Assembly (NCBI GenBank): GCA_017412045.1
Contig: JAFQOX010000142.1
Coordinates: 1 to 37,969 of the forward strand
Length of the DNA: 37,969 nt
Source of the DNA: Clostridia bacterium
GTDB taxonomy: Bacteria; Bacillota; Clostridia; Oscillospirales; CAG-272
Direction of reading: 5' to 3'
Below are positions 10,201-17,667 of this stretch, in pieces (positions within the stretch are counted from its first letter, which is position 1; every line of letters begins with the position of its first letter). Below the pieces are notes generated by a model. That model did not search any database. It saw nothing but the letters and a program-made list of their open reading frames with translations, and was not told the DNA's origin. The position numbers were made by a program, and so were the translations under genes.

Positions 10201-11690
10201 GCGAGCCTCTGCTGGACGAGACCGTCAACCGCTGGTCGCTGTATCAGACGTTTTCCTCCCGCATTTACGCGCGAAGCGGCTTTTATCAGGTCAGCGGCGC
10301 GTACGGCTTCCGCGATCAATTGCAGGATGCGCTCGCGCTGATCGCTGTGGAGCCCGAAACGGCGAAGGTCCTGATCCTGCGCGCCGCGGCGCACCAATAC
10401 GAGGAGGGTGACGTCCAGCATTGGTGGCATACGACGGAACGAACGGGAATCCGCACGCGTTGCTCCGACGATTTTCTCTGGCTTCCCTTCGTGACGGCGG
10501 AATACGTGAAGCAGACGGGAGATCGGGCGCTTCTGCAAATACCCGCGCCCTATCTCTCCTCGCCCCCGCTCGGCGCGCAGGAGCACGAGCGGTATGAACG
10601 GGCGGAAAAAAGCCGTCTGCGGGAGCCGCTGATCTCGCATTTGCTTCGCGCGGTGGCGTACGGCAGGAAATACGGTGCGCACGGACTGCCCCTGATCGGC
10701 ACGTGCGATTGGAACGACGGCATGAGCCTCGTCGGTATCCGCGGAAAAGGAGAAAGCGTATGGCTTGCCTTTTTCAGAATTCTGGTTTTGCGCAGAATGA
10801 TCCCGCTTTGCGAAGGCGCGGACGAGGCATCCGCGATCGGAGAGATGGAAAACGAGGTACTGCATTTATATGAGGCGATCGAGCAACACGGCTTCGACGG
10901 CGCGTGGTATCGGAGAGGATATTACGACGACGGCTCGGTGCTCGGCGGTCGGGAACGGAAGGATTGCAGGATCGATCTTCTGCCTCAGGCGTTCGCCGCC
11001 ATCGTCGCGAACGAATGCGGATTTGCCCAAGAACGCGCCGGAATCGCCATGCGCGCCGTGGACCGTCTGCTTTTCGATCGGAAGCATCTTCTCGTCAGAC
11101 TGCTGACGCCTCCCTTCGACCGCGACGGACAATCGCCCGGATATATCAAGGGCTACGTGCCCGGCATCCGTGAGAACGGCGGACAGTATACGCACGCGGC
11201 GGTATGGGCGGCACTCGGCTTTTTTCTGTGCGGAGACGCCACAGCCGGGGCGGAGGTTCTGCTTGCGATCAATCCCGCCGTGCGGTATCGGAATCCCGAT
11301 ATTGCGCGCGCGTACCGCATTGAGCCGTACGTATTTGCGGGGGACGTCTACACGAATCCGCAGCACGTCGGCAGAGGCGGCTGGAGCTTCTATACGGGCT
11401 CGGCGGCATGGTACCGAAAGGTTGCGCTCGAGGTTCTTTGCGGTTATACGGAGCAGGGAGACGGATTTTTTCTGAAGCCGCGCCTTTCCGAAGCGTTCGA
11501 TTCCTTTTCGATCACCGTCAATAAAAAAGATACGTTTTATCGGATTGCCGTTTCCCTTTCGGATCAGCCGTCACTCGTTCTGGACGGTCAGTGGGAAGAA
11601 TACGCAGAAGGGCGTTTCTTCCGTTTTGACGGCGGCAAGCACGAGGGTGTTCTGCATATCCCCGAAAATCCGGATGCTTCAAGAGAATGA
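4278..11690 (+). CDS. Cyclic beta-1,2-glucan synthase-type protein (GT84 - glycoamylase-like - GH94)
   Basis: A 2470-residue membrane protein. Members of this family polymerise glucose from UDP-glucose with the GT84 domain and adjust chain length with the GH94 phosphorylase domain to make cyclic beta-1,2-glucans. Visible in order: cytoplasmic N-terminus; membrane segments at about residues 222-270; glycosyltransferase core with LDADTN (Asp426, Asp428) and HRWIRGD (573-579); membrane segments at about 614-650 and 708-770; glycoamylase-like part at about 790-1165 (GVASWSGTAFEYFMP; FDGAMNYQYR; MAHHIGMS); two large beta-rich parts; and GH94 catalytic part with CDWNDGMS (Asp2144 and Asp2147 region). 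It is somewhat shorter than proteobacterial Cgs/NdvB (about 2800). The ATG at 4278 is chosen over an in-frame TTG at 4254 because AGGAAG ends 8 bases before it and lies inside the longer version. Divergent from a TetR gene and closed by the terminator at 11799. Family firm; exact glucan linkage inferred. Confidence 0.93.
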   Translation: MQTNRRIKGSARAFLIKKEREYRAFRAVLKKEATLLPLIAENEMQLAETARNGLRAMKGLRILPLEEDGDPYLYKLAQAFLIESEFSEKNLREMLYANGMEYEDGELSLLAPFLIAASAALYLQTKEQGYLQTILAVSRLDFSDIFFSFSKVEKIFLSEAAGVYADSTAATRHLYHRRLSNYAKRIGKEPIPTARAVVAKANEANTHIGEVLPRALTGGKRYFIFLLLMTAALLSVILWTDEAGPWNFALILLAAIPVFSFAEIWVSPFFTDVGEKYLPAIERGTEMAQTRVLVSIATFLYGEERDKTVFDKIEDFYLTNGAPNVAFAVLGDLPQSKRRRADTDEATFAYAKARIRALREKYGDCFYLFIRERRRSASEDAYIGWERKRGGVLELCRFLRGGKTSLLSFFGERETLAQTRYLITLDADTNLYIGAVGDLLGRMLHPENRPVFDPERGRVVKGHAVIQPRMIPSLLLRSDTVFAELTGGGAGLDSYAKAGFDLYQELFDEGIYCGKGILDIDVFLQACDGFFPRERILSHDLAEGNLLRAALAEDVVLSDGTPKNALSYYMRAHRWIRGDLQVLPYVCRYVRNEKGERVKNPMTPLSRFKILNNFFRACAPLLSLFLLALGFALGEIAAFVCAFFVLLPIFWRMGEGILAGIRRRDLPSALDAVGSACFHISAAAYEGYLFADAAVRVLYRFWISRKNFLNWTTAFEGDAQKGDSVGVYWKRFWPSFPIGFCFFAIPALLSKLLGIVWMAFPFLMWIASRERKKSAELEEGAREELLGYTNDAWRYYRDYVNQKTHGLPPDNVQFSPTYAVAMRTSPTNIGMYLLSLLAARDFDWIGRDEFLFRAQETAEALTALRKWNGHLYNWYDLQTLSVLGDGFVSTVDSGNLVASLIAFCEGAKEYAGESPALLAVIASLSRLIEETDFSALYDTNRRLFTVGYSSREGKYSEAFYDTFMSEARTASFLAVALRQVPREHYFVPRRRVIGGRGRYGVASWSGTAFEYFMPSIFLPRVRHSLTDAALSYAYCMQRRAAVVGTFNGRRKRVFGISESGYFAFDGAMNYQYRAFGVASLALDPIMKTGRTVAPYASFLMLENDPAELLRNLRELKELGAYGVYGFYEAVDLDRSRVGRGYAVLKSFMAHHIGMSILSAANLLKDDIFVKRFLRNPRIRAARELTAERMPTSLSPLEKKREEIPVCPTVEAEEALLTPPRNASRLLSVQTVLLSNHKTKLFCSSSGHMECINGAEAIFLSDFDRFSLGAGLRVYVNVDGTVFPTVPLGEVPAGYRAEFEFLPEADIVEYHSRFHAEKDGAVTEIRLRISVFPDAEFSEFSCRVSGRGREIFALLYFEPVLTEKQAYRSHKSFSDLFLESEYLADEGVLLFKRRSRDDRKETPCFGVTAVPGERFSFECMRDVCLPLLPDERDYARLAEKERAFSDSEGALILPACAVRSASVGSGKQISFYMGASREADDLLYQMQKCRTKGERRQRARKTGALLHLQYTSAGLSAPAAAFEQYLIGRMVFGVQSENVSEGTMLRRGDLWKYSVSGDNPIVLAEAKSCADEEMRRLSTMIALFKYLCIRGARYDFVILFGESNAYAQTEREKILRLIRRAGCENFISWRCGIYPLDRNGMSEEERRSFSLAACAYFSLAAPLSEVICGNGEPPIAEKTEARLKQSPRKTVLPAEAPKRKTVWKTESGCFHENGFLVGKPHGKAPFAHILASRNFGTVLTENSLGFTFARNAGMQKLTPHTADGFREDTGERLILRRYDPLDHGVFCDYDLCASAAWADFGFGYACYVGALEGLSYTVRVETVGLHDLKRITVSLEHRSDALPVTLAYTVSPCLGAAPSAHRFYRYRKEEKGVRMQSLSDGGNPRLRAFVFSPCADAVYTDEVAFRTDGAAFGGRDDLAAVCVRRNLIGAQRVTFYLGAFFSEKQYRFLNTLCREDGQISEHLWKKRFSAVSIRSREPLLDETVNRWSLYQTFSSRIYARSGFYQVSGAYGFRDQLQDALALIAVEPETAKVLILRAAAHQYEEGDVQHWWHTTERTGIRTRCSDDFLWLPFVTAEYVKQTGDRALLQIPAPYLSSPPLGAQEHERYERAEKSRLREPLISHLLRAVAYGRKYGAHGLPLIGTCDWNDGMSLVGIRGKGESVWLAFFRILVLRRMIPLCEGADEASAIGEMENEVLHLYEAIEQHGFDGAWYRRGYYDDGSVLGGRERKDCRIDLLPQAFAAIVANECGFAQERAGIAMRAVDRLLFDRKHLLVRLLTPPFDRDGQSPGYIKGYVPGIRENGGQYTHAAVWAALGFFLCGDATAGAEVLLAINPAVRYRNPDIARAYRIEPYVFAGDVYTNPQHVGRGGWSFYTGSAAWYRKVALEVLCGYTEQGDGFFLKPRLSEAFDSFSITVNKKDTFYRIAVSLSDQPSLVLDGQWEEYAEGRFFRFDGGKHEGVLHIPENPDASRE

Positions 11691-11693
11691 AAA

Positions 11694-11708
11694 GCGGGCA
11701 ACGCCCGC
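11694..11708. repeat. Short GC hairpin after the glucan synthase gene
   Basis: GCGGGC / GCCCGC around AAC. Close relatives (CGGGCAAyGCCCG) stand at 27571-27584 and 27830-27842, flanking the hairpin element between the two mannosidase genes, so this is a small recurring unit. Confidence 0.6.
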
Positions 11709-11798
11709 CGGAAGTTGCTTGCCTACCTCAGTTCAACCTGTATTCAAACAATATAAAACGGCGAGGTCGAATTTGCGCAATTTCCTATGCAACAAAAG

Positions 11799-11845
11799 AA
11801 AGACTTGTATGAACGGATCAAAGTCCGAATATACAAGTCTTTTTT
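11799..11845 (+). terminator. Terminator of the glucan synthase gene, possibly bidirectional
   Basis: AAAGACTTGTAT (11799-11810) pairs with ATACAAGTCTTT (11831-11842), followed by T's. A nested CGGA / TCCG extends the stem. On the minus strand a weaker T-rich tract follows, so it may also end the cad operon. Confidence 0.85.
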
Positions 11846-11922
11846 CATTCTATTAGGAAACAAATCAAAATCGCCCTCGCCGTTTCGTATGATTCCGATA
11901 CGAATCAGATTCAGACAGGCGA

Positions 11923-13791
11923 TCAGCTTCGCGTGGACGTTGCCCACTTTTTGACGTCGAGAACGCGCATGGCGTTGAGAATAGCGATGACGGAAACGCC
12001 GACGTCCGCAAAGACCGCAACCCACATACCGACGAGACCGAGCGCGCCGAGGAGCAGGACGATGCCCTTGACACCGAGCGCGAAAACGATGTTCTGATAA
12101 GCGATGCGGAGCGTCCGCTTGGAGATGCGGATGGCGATGGCGATCTTTTTCGGATCGTCGTCCATCAGAACGACGTCGGACGCCTCGATCGCGGCATCCG
12201 AACCGATCGCGCCCATGGAGATTCCGATATCCGCGCGGGACAGCACGGGCGCATCGTTGACGCCGTCACCGACGAAGGCGAGCGTTTTTCCCGGATTTTT
12301 AGCCTGCAAAAGGGTTTCCGTATGAGAAACCTTGTCTGCGGGCAGAAGATCGGTATAGACCTCGTCCATGCCGAGCGTATCGGCGATGCTTTGCCCTACT
12401 TTCTTGCCGTCGCCCGTGAGCATGACGATCTTGCGGATTCCCGTTTCACGCAGATCGCGGACGGCTTGCGCGGCGGTCTCCTTGATTTGGTCGGAGATCA
12501 CGATCGCGCCGAGATAGATGCCGTTCAGGGCAACGTAAACGACGGTTCCGATCTCGTCGAGCGGTTCAAACGCAATATTCTCACCGCGCATCAGCTTTGC
12601 GCCGCCGACCAGCAGTACTTCCCCGCTTTGCGTATGCGCCAGGATTCCCTTGCCCGAAATTTCCGTAACGTCGAGCAACGCCTCGTGCGCATGATCCGCA
12701 GAATGGGCGCAAATGGATCTGGCGATGGGATGGTTGGAGCTCCGCTCCGCAAGCGCGGCGAGGGAAAGCACGGTTTTTTCGTCCGTGTGCGGTTCTGCAT
12801 GGACGCGGGTAACGGAGAAGGTTCCCTTCGTGAGCGTGCCCGTTTTATCGAAAACAACGGTCTCACAGCGGGAGAGCGCTTCCATATAGTTGCCGCCCTT
12901 GATCAGAATGCCGCATTTGGACGCGCCTCCGATGCCGCCGAAAAAGGAGAGCGGGACCGAAATCACGAGCGCGCAGGGGCAGGAGATGACGAGAAAGGTC
13001 AGTGCGCGGTAGATCCAGTCGGACCAATTGCCGTCAAACAGCGAGGGGATCACGGCGAGCAGGACCGCCGCCGCGACGACGGAGGGGGTATAAAAGCGGG
13101 AGAATCGGGAGATGAAGTTTTCCGCCTTTGCTTTTTTCGCGCTTGCGTTCTCCACAAGCTCCAGAATACGGGAGACGGTCGATTCCTCGAAGATCTTCGT
13201 CACGCGCACGCGGATGAGTCCCGTCAGATTGACCGAGCCGCTGATGACCTCTTCTCCCGCGCGGCGCGTTCTCGGAACGGATTCGCCCGTCAGTGCGGCG
13301 GTATCCACGGAGGTTTCGCCCTCCTCCACGATGCCGTCCAGCGGAATTTTTTCGCCCGGCTTCACGACGATGATATCGCCGACGGCAACTTCATCGGGGA
13401 AAACCTCCGTGAGAACGCCGTCCTTTTCCAGATTGGCGTAATCGGGACGGATGTCCATGAGCGCGGCGATGGACTTTCTGGATTTACCGACCGCGTACTG
13501 CTCGAAGAGCACGCCGATCTGATTGAAGAGCATAACGGCAACCGCCTCGGGATATTCGCCGATGATAAATGCGCCCGCGCTCGCCGCCGCCATCAGAAAA
13601 TCCTCGTCAAAGATCTGTCCGCGCAGACAGCCGCGCAGCGCCTTCCAAAGCGTGTCGTAGCCGAGGATCAGATACGGGATCAGAAAAAGACCGATTTTCA
13701 GCCAACCCTCCGCCAGGATCAGGCAGGCGGCGATCAGGAGCGCGGCGCCGACCAGAATGCGGACCAGCTTTATTTTTTGTGAACGTGTCAT
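11923..13791 (-). CDS. cadA: P1B-type heavy-metal ATPase (Cd2+/Zn2+/Pb2+ exporter) without its own HMA domain
   Basis: A 622-residue membrane pump that exports divalent soft metals using ATP. Visible motifs: actuator TGES, the metal-site CPC in the membrane (residues 271-273), phosphorylation site DKTGTLT (Asp315), the P1B signature HP in SNHPIA, GDGVNDAP, and a last helix with DVGVSVIAILNAMR, as in the Zn/Cd/Pb (P1B-2) group. Most CadA/ZntA proteins carry an N-terminal metal-binding HMA domain of about 70 residues; here the protein starts almost directly at the first helix, and the HMA domain is a separate gene 14 bp upstream. Third gene of the operon cadC - HMA - cadA, all minus strand. Expression is probably induced by metal through CadC. 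Confidence 0.95.
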   Translation of the reverse strand: MTRSQKIKLVRILVGAALLIAACLILAEGWLKIGLFLIPYLILGYDTLWKALRGCLRGQIFDEDFLMAAASAGAFIIGEYPEAVAVMLFNQIGVLFEQYAVGKSRKSIAALMDIRPDYANLEKDGVLTEVFPDEVAVGDIIVVKPGEKIPLDGIVEEGETSVDTAALTGESVPRTRRAGEEVISGSVNLTGLIRVRVTKIFEESTVSRILELVENASAKKAKAENFISRFSRFYTPSVVAAAVLLAVIPSLFDGNWSDWIYRALTFLVISCPCALVISVPLSFFGGIGGASKCGILIKGGNYMEALSRCETVVFDKTGTLTKGTFSVTRVHAEPHTDEKTVLSLAALAERSSNHPIARSICAHSADHAHEALLDVTEISGKGILAHTQSGEVLLVGGAKLMRGENIAFEPLDEIGTVVYVALNGIYLGAIVISDQIKETAAQAVRDLRETGIRKIVMLTGDGKKVGQSIADTLGMDEVYTDLLPADKVSHTETLLQAKNPGKTLAFVGDGVNDAPVLSRADIGISMGAIGSDAAIEASDVVLMDDDPKKIAIAIRISKRTLRIAYQNIVFALGVKGIVLLLGALGLVGMWVAVFADVGVSVIAILNAMRVLDVKKWATSTRS

Positions 13792-13805
13792 GGATCGTAA
13801 CGCTG

Positions 13806-14024
13806 TCAGAAGATGATTTTGCAGTCGGGCTCGACCTTACGGATGGCTTTGGCTGCTTTTTTCATGATCTCATCCATCTTTTCCTCGGGCGCGCAGATCG
13901 TGAGCTTCTGCAAAAGGAAGCTGACGTCAACGGACTCCACGCCGTCGATCTTGGCGATGGCGTTCTTCATTTTTTCCGCGCAAACGGCGCAATCGAGATT
14001 TTCCAGCTTGTAAATTTTTTTCAT
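13806..14024 (-). CDS. Stand-alone heavy-metal-associated (HMA) domain protein
   Basis: 72 residues forming one ferredoxin-like HMA domain. The metal-binding loop reads LDCAVC with cysteines at residues 12 and 15, in place of the common GMxCxxC. It looks like the detached N-terminal domain of the P-type ATPase encoded 14 bp downstream and may deliver metal to it or act as its regulatory domain in trans. The start is supported by GGAAAG about 10 bases upstream. It lies 37 bp after cadC in the same operon. Confidence 0.9.
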   Translation of the reverse strand: MKKIYKLENLDCAVCAEKMKNAIAKIDGVESVDVSFLLQKLTICAPEEKMDEIMKKAAKAIRKVEPDCKIIF

Positions 14025-14061
14025 AACTAAAATTCCTTTCCAAATGATGATCGTTTTGGGC

Positions 14062-14424
14062 TTACTCCCTGAGGTGGTGAATACCCATATCCAGAATGCT
14101 GTGGATATGGTCGTCGTCGAGGGAATAGAATACGGTCTTTCCGCTTCGGCGCGCCTTGACCAGCTTGGAGCTTTTCAGCACGCGAAGCTGATGGGAAACG
14201 GCGGTCTGTGTCAGACCCAGAAGTCCGGCGATGTCGCAAACGCAAAGCTCGGTTTCGCGGAGCGCGTACAGGATGCGGATTCTCGTGGAGTCGCCGAACA
14301 CCTTGAAAAATTCAGCGAGGTCGTAGAGAATTTCCTCCTGCGGCATCGTTTGCAGGACCTCGCGCACAACGTCCTCGTGTACGCACAGAAATTCGCATTT
14401 TTCGATTGCTTTTTTTGTCTCCAT
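14062..14424 (-). CDS. cadC: CadC-type ArsR/SmtB metal-responsive repressor
   Basis: 120 residues with a winged helix (IAGLLGLTQTAVSHQLRVLK). The metal ligands of the well-studied plasmid CadC are all matched: two N-terminal cysteines (Cys10 and Cys14 in KCEFLC) and the two cysteines of ELCVCD (Cys61, Cys63), which form the Cd/Pb site. The C-terminal helix keeps the Asp/His pattern of the structural zinc site (DDDHIHSILDMGIHH). Metal binding releases DNA. The start at 14424 is preferred over an ATG at 14448 because GGAAAGGAAG lies just upstream of it and 14448 falls inside the operator. It heads the operon, and its operator overlaps the -10 box at 14465-14470. Confidence 0.95.
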   Translation of the reverse strand: METKKAIEKCEFLCVHEDVVREVLQTMPQEEILYDLAEFFKVFGDSTRIRILYALRETELCVCDIAGLLGLTQTAVSHQLRVLKSSKLVKARRSGKTVFYSLDDDHIHSILDMGIHHLRE

Positions 14425-14441
14425 ATCATCTTCCTTTCCAT

Positions 14442-14493
14442 TTATCATATGAATATCTGTTCATATGATAACACAAAAATCGGATCTTGTCAA
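14442..14493 (-). promoter_or_regulatory. cad operon promoter with overlapping CadC operator
   Basis: On the minus strand, TTGACA (14488-14493) is 17 bp from TATCAT (14465-14470). Over the -10 lies a perfect inverted repeat: TTATCATATGAA (14442-14453) and TTCATATGATAA (14460-14471) separated by 6 bases. The core TGAA-N6-TTCA is the standard ArsR/SmtB operator. A bound repressor would block RNA polymerase directly. Confidence 0.93.
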
Positions 14494-14502
14494 GAGGGGC
14501 GG

Positions 14503-14541
14503 AAAAAAAACGAGCTCCCGCAGAAATTTTTGCGGGAGCTC
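14503..14541 (-). terminator. Terminator of the AIM24-family gene
   Basis: GAGCTCCCGCA (14512-14522) pairs with TGCGGGAGCTC (14531-14541). On the minus strand it is followed by eight T's (14503-14510). Confidence 0.92.
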
Positions 14542-14575
14542 TGATTTGATTTCAGATTCTTGGATCGCCGCGCCT

Positions 14576-15349
14576 TTATCCGATGAAGCCGTTGGCGACG
14601 GGCGCCAGAAGCACCTTTCCCGTACCGCGGTAGACGTTGACGAGGCCTTCGCCCGACGCTGCCGAGCCGATCAGCGTTTTTCCCGAGCGTTCCACCGTGA
14701 AATCCAGGCTGCCGCTCCAGGCGATCGCCATATTGCCGTCGATCTTCAGAACGTCGTTGTCCAGCGTGATCTCGATCAGCTCCTCCTTCGGGCAGGCGGA
14801 TTCCAGACACAGAACGCCTTTTCCGCTGATGCCGAGATTGAAAAGTCCTTCGTTGCCCGCGACGGCGGAGGAGAAATTGGAGCGCGCCACGGTTTTATGC
14901 TTCAAGGTCGATTCGCAAGCGAGAAACAGTCCGTCGTCCAGCACGATCGAGCCGTTCCAATCCGCAAGATCCAACAAAAGGATATGCTTGTACGTGGGCT
15001 CCAGAACGAGCATACCGTTGCCCGTATATTCGGGCTTGATTGCGGATTCGCCCGTGACGGAGCCGCGGAAGGCTTTGCCCAAAAAGTCACCAATGCCCTT
15101 GAGCCCCGTGGTCGCCTTCACGTTGCCGACCGTCCATTGCATGGCGCCCGCCTGTACGGTCACGGAGGCTTTGGAAAGATCGCAAACGACCTGACGTTTT
15201 CTCACGTTCATTTCGTTGCAGTAATACGCCGTCATCGCTTCGGCGGGAGAGACGCTCAGGTCCCTTTGGTATTCCAGAACGGAAAAGGCGCCGAGCGTGG
15301 CAAGCGTTTTGATATCGTCGTTGTCTGTAAAGTTTTTGATTTGGAACAT
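14576..15349 (-). CDS. AIM24 family protein
   Basis: 257 residues, all-beta, of the AIM24 (TIGR00266-like) family, named after a yeast mitochondrial protein but widespread in bacteria with unknown biochemical role. Typical features are the repeated beta-strand pattern, GLKGIGDFLGKAFRG, the Gly-rich turns and the C-terminal VYRGTGKVLLAPV. No signal peptide or membrane helix is seen, so it is probably cytoplasmic or peripherally membrane-bound. It is a single-gene unit with its own promoter (15383-15411) and terminator. The ribosome binding site is weak (AGTAGGG). Divergent from uvrB; nothing links the two functionally. Confidence 0.88.
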   Translation of the reverse strand: MFQIKNFTDNDDIKTLATLGAFSVLEYQRDLSVSPAEAMTAYYCNEMNVRKRQVVCDLSKASVTVQAGAMQWTVGNVKATTGLKGIGDFLGKAFRGSVTGESAIKPEYTGNGMLVLEPTYKHILLLDLADWNGSIVLDDGLFLACESTLKHKTVARSNFSSAVAGNEGLFNLGISGKGVLCLESACPKEELIEITLDNDVLKIDGNMAIAWSGSLDFTVERSGKTLIGSAASGEGLVNVYRGTGKVLLAPVANGFIG

Positions 15350-15382
15350 AAAACAGCCCTACTTTCTGAATTGGATGAGAAA

Positions 15383-15411
15383 ATTATATCATATTTTCGG
15401 CTAAAACGCAA
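15383..15411 (-). promoter_or_regulatory. Promoter of the AIM24-family gene
   Basis: Minus strand: TTGCGT (15406-15411), 17-bp spacer, perfect TATAAT (15383-15388), 34 bp upstream of the start codon. Confidence 0.7.
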
Positions 15412-15522
15412 GACCCGCGCGAAAAACGGACAAGCGGCAGCCCGATCTTTTTTGAACGCTTCGGGAGCGGGGCGTCACTTTGAAAAAATTTTCTTTAAAA
15501 AACATCTTTTGCATATAATCTA

Positions 15523-15551
15523 TTGAAAAAAATTTTATTTCATGATACAAT
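15523..15551 (+). promoter_or_regulatory. Promoter of uvrB
   Basis: TTGAAA (15523-15528), 17-bp spacer, TACAAT (15546-15551), 45 bp before the uvrB start. A second TATAAT (15514-15519) lies just upstream without a good -35. I see no clear Firmicutes LexA box. Confidence 0.75.
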
Positions 15552-15596
15552 AAACTGAATATCTGTAAATAATAAAGATGAGAACGGAGGTTTTGT

Positions 15597-17561
15597 ATGA
15601 CGAAAAATCAATTTCATCTGGTCGCGCCCTATGAGCCGACGGGAGATCAGCCCGAAGCCATCGAGGCTTTGACACAGGGCGTTTTACGCGGCGACCGCGC
15701 GCAGGCGCTCGTGGGTGTCACGGGCTCGGGCAAAACCTTCACGATGGCAAATATCATTGCGAGGTGCAACCGTCCGACGCTCGTGCTGGCGCACAATAAA
15801 ACGCTGGCGGCGCAGCTTTGCTCGGAATTCCGTGAATTTTTTCCCGAGAATGCCGTAGAATATTTCGTATCTTATTACGATTACTATCAGCCGGAAGCCT
15901 ATATTCCGGGTAAGGATCTTTATATAGAGAAGGATTCCGCGGTCAACGACGAGATCGACCGTCTCCGCCACAGCGCGACCTCCGCGCTCTTTGAGCGGCG
16001 CGACGTCATCATCGTATCCAGCGTATCCTGCATTTACTCGCTCGGCGATCCCGCAGAGTACCAAAAGCTGGTGCTCGCGCTCCGTCCGGGCATGGAGATG
16101 TCGATGGACGAGCTGGCGCGCCGTCTGATCGCCATCCAGTATACGAGAAACGACGTCGCTCTGGAGCGCGATAAATTCCGGATCCGCGGCGACGTCTTTG
16201 ACATCATGCCCGCTTCGGGCAAAAACGCAATCCGCGTGGAATTTTTCGGCGACGAGATCGACCGCATCTGCGAGATCAACGTCGTGACGGGCGAGGTGAT
16301 CGGCTCGCTGAGCTACGCCGCGATCTATCCCGCCTCTCACTATGCGACCTCGGACGAAAAGAAGGAAGCCGCCATCCGCGAGATCGAATGCGAAATGCTT
16401 GACCGCGTGGCGGAATTCCAAGCCGAGGGTAAGCTGATCGAGGCGCAGAGAATCGCCGAACGCACAAAATACGATATGGAGATGCTCCGCGAGGTCGGCT
16501 TTTGCTCGGGCGTGGAAAACTATTCCCGCGTGCTTTCCGGCAGAGCGCCCGGCTCCACGCCGTATACCCTGCTCGACTATTTCCCCGAGGATTTTCTGCT
16601 CTTCGTGGACGAGTCCCACGTCACGCTCCCGCAGGTCAAGGGTATGAGCGGCGGCGATTCCGCGCGAAAGAAAAATCTCGTGGAATACGGCTTCCGTCTG
16701 CCGTCGGCTTACGATAACCGTCCTCTCTTTTTCCACGAATTCGAATCCAAGCTGAACCAGACGATCTTCGTCAGCGCCACCCCCGAAAAATACGAGAGAG
16801 AGCATTCGACCCAGCTCGTCGAGCAGATCATCCGCCCGACGGGACTCGTCGATCCCCGGGTGGAGATCCGCCCCGTCAAGGGTCAGATCGACGACCTGAT
16901 GGGCGAGATCCGCGCACGTGCCGGACGGAACGAAAGGGTGCTCGTCACCACGCTGACGAAAAAAATGGCGGAGGATATCTGCGAATATCTGGAAATGAAT
17001 CTGATCAAGGTCCGCTATATCCACCACAACGTGGAAACGATGGAACGGCAGGAGCTGATCCGCGATCTGAGACTGGGCGTTTTCGACGTGTTGATCGGCA
17101 TCAACCTGCTCCGCGAGGGACTTGACATTCCCGAGGTTTCGCTCGTGGCGATCCTCGATGCAGATAAAGAAGGCTTTTTGCGCTCCAAGACCTCGCTCGT
17201 GCAGACCATCGGACGTGCCGCGAGAAATGCCGAAGGCACCGTCATCATGTATGCAGACAGCGTAACGGAATCCATGGCTTACGCGATGGGTGAGACCGAA
17301 CGACGCCGCAAGATCCAGACGGCGTACAATGAGAAGCACGGCATCGTACCGCAAACGGTCAAAAAGGAAGTCCGCGCCATCATCGAAATCACGTCCCGTG
17401 ACGAGTCGGCGAAGTCGGACAAGAAGAAAAAGAAGATGACGAAGGCAGAAAAAGAAGAGATGATCCTTCAGCTTACGAAGGAAATGAAGGAAGCCGCCGC
17501 CGCGCTGGAATTCGAACGCGCCGCCCATCTGCGCGATATGATCGCCAAGTTGAAGAAATAA
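15597..17561 (+). CDS. uvrB: Excinuclease ABC subunit B
   Basis: 654 residues, normal for UvrB, the damage-verifying helicase-like subunit of nucleotide excision repair that loads from UvrA2 and recruits UvrC. Visible: Walker A GVTGSGKT (residues 40-47), the beta-hairpin region [10 protein letters not shown] that clamps DNA, DESH box, the helicase motifs ending in QTIGRAARN, and a C-terminal UVR motif ([14 protein letters not shown]) for UvrC contact. The start has ACGGAGG 7 bases upstream. It precedes uvrA by 106 bp on the same strand, the common uvrBA order. Confidence 0.98.
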   Translation: MTKNQFHLVAPYEPTGDQPEAIEALTQGVLRGDRAQALVGVTGSGKTFTMANIIARCNRPTLVLAHNKTLAAQLCSEFREFFPENAVEYFVSYYDYYQPEAYIPGKDLYIEKDSAVNDEIDRLRHSATSALFERRDVIIVSSVSCIYSLGDPAEYQKLVLALRPGMEMSMDELARRLIAIQYTRNDVALERDKFRIRGDVFDIMPASGKNAIRVEFFGDEIDRICEINVVTGEVIGSLSYAAIYPASHYATSDEKKEAAIREIECEMLDRVAEFQAEGKLIEAQRIAERTKYDMEMLREVGFCSGVENYSRVLSGRAPGSTPYTLLDYFPEDFLLFVDESHVTLPQVKGMSGGDSARKKNLVEYGFRLPSAYDNRPLFFHEFESKLNQTIFVSATPEKYEREHSTQLVEQIIRPTGLVDPRVEIRPVKGQIDDLMGEIRARAGRNERVLVTTLTKKMAEDICEYLEMNLIKVRYIHHNVETMERQELIRDLRLGVFDVLIGINLLREGLDIPEVSLVAILDADKEGFLRSKTSLVQTIGRAARNAEGTVIMYADSVTESMAYAMGETERRRKIQTAYNEKHGIVPQTVKKEVRAIIEITSRDESAKSDKKKKKMTKAEKEEMILQLTKEMKEAAAALEFERAAHLRDMIAKLKK

Positions 17562-17667
17562 ACGTCAGAGATTTCGGGTTTTAAAAATGAACCGGTAAAT
17601 TCTTGTATGATAAACGAATCACAACAAAAAATCAAAAGAAAGGATGTTAACAAAGGAAAAAGAAGAT

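Noticed and set aside
11884..11904. TTCGTAT / ATACGAA inverted repeat as a regulatory site
   Set aside because: It lies between the ends of two convergent genes, and its 7-bp arms are weak. It was not called.
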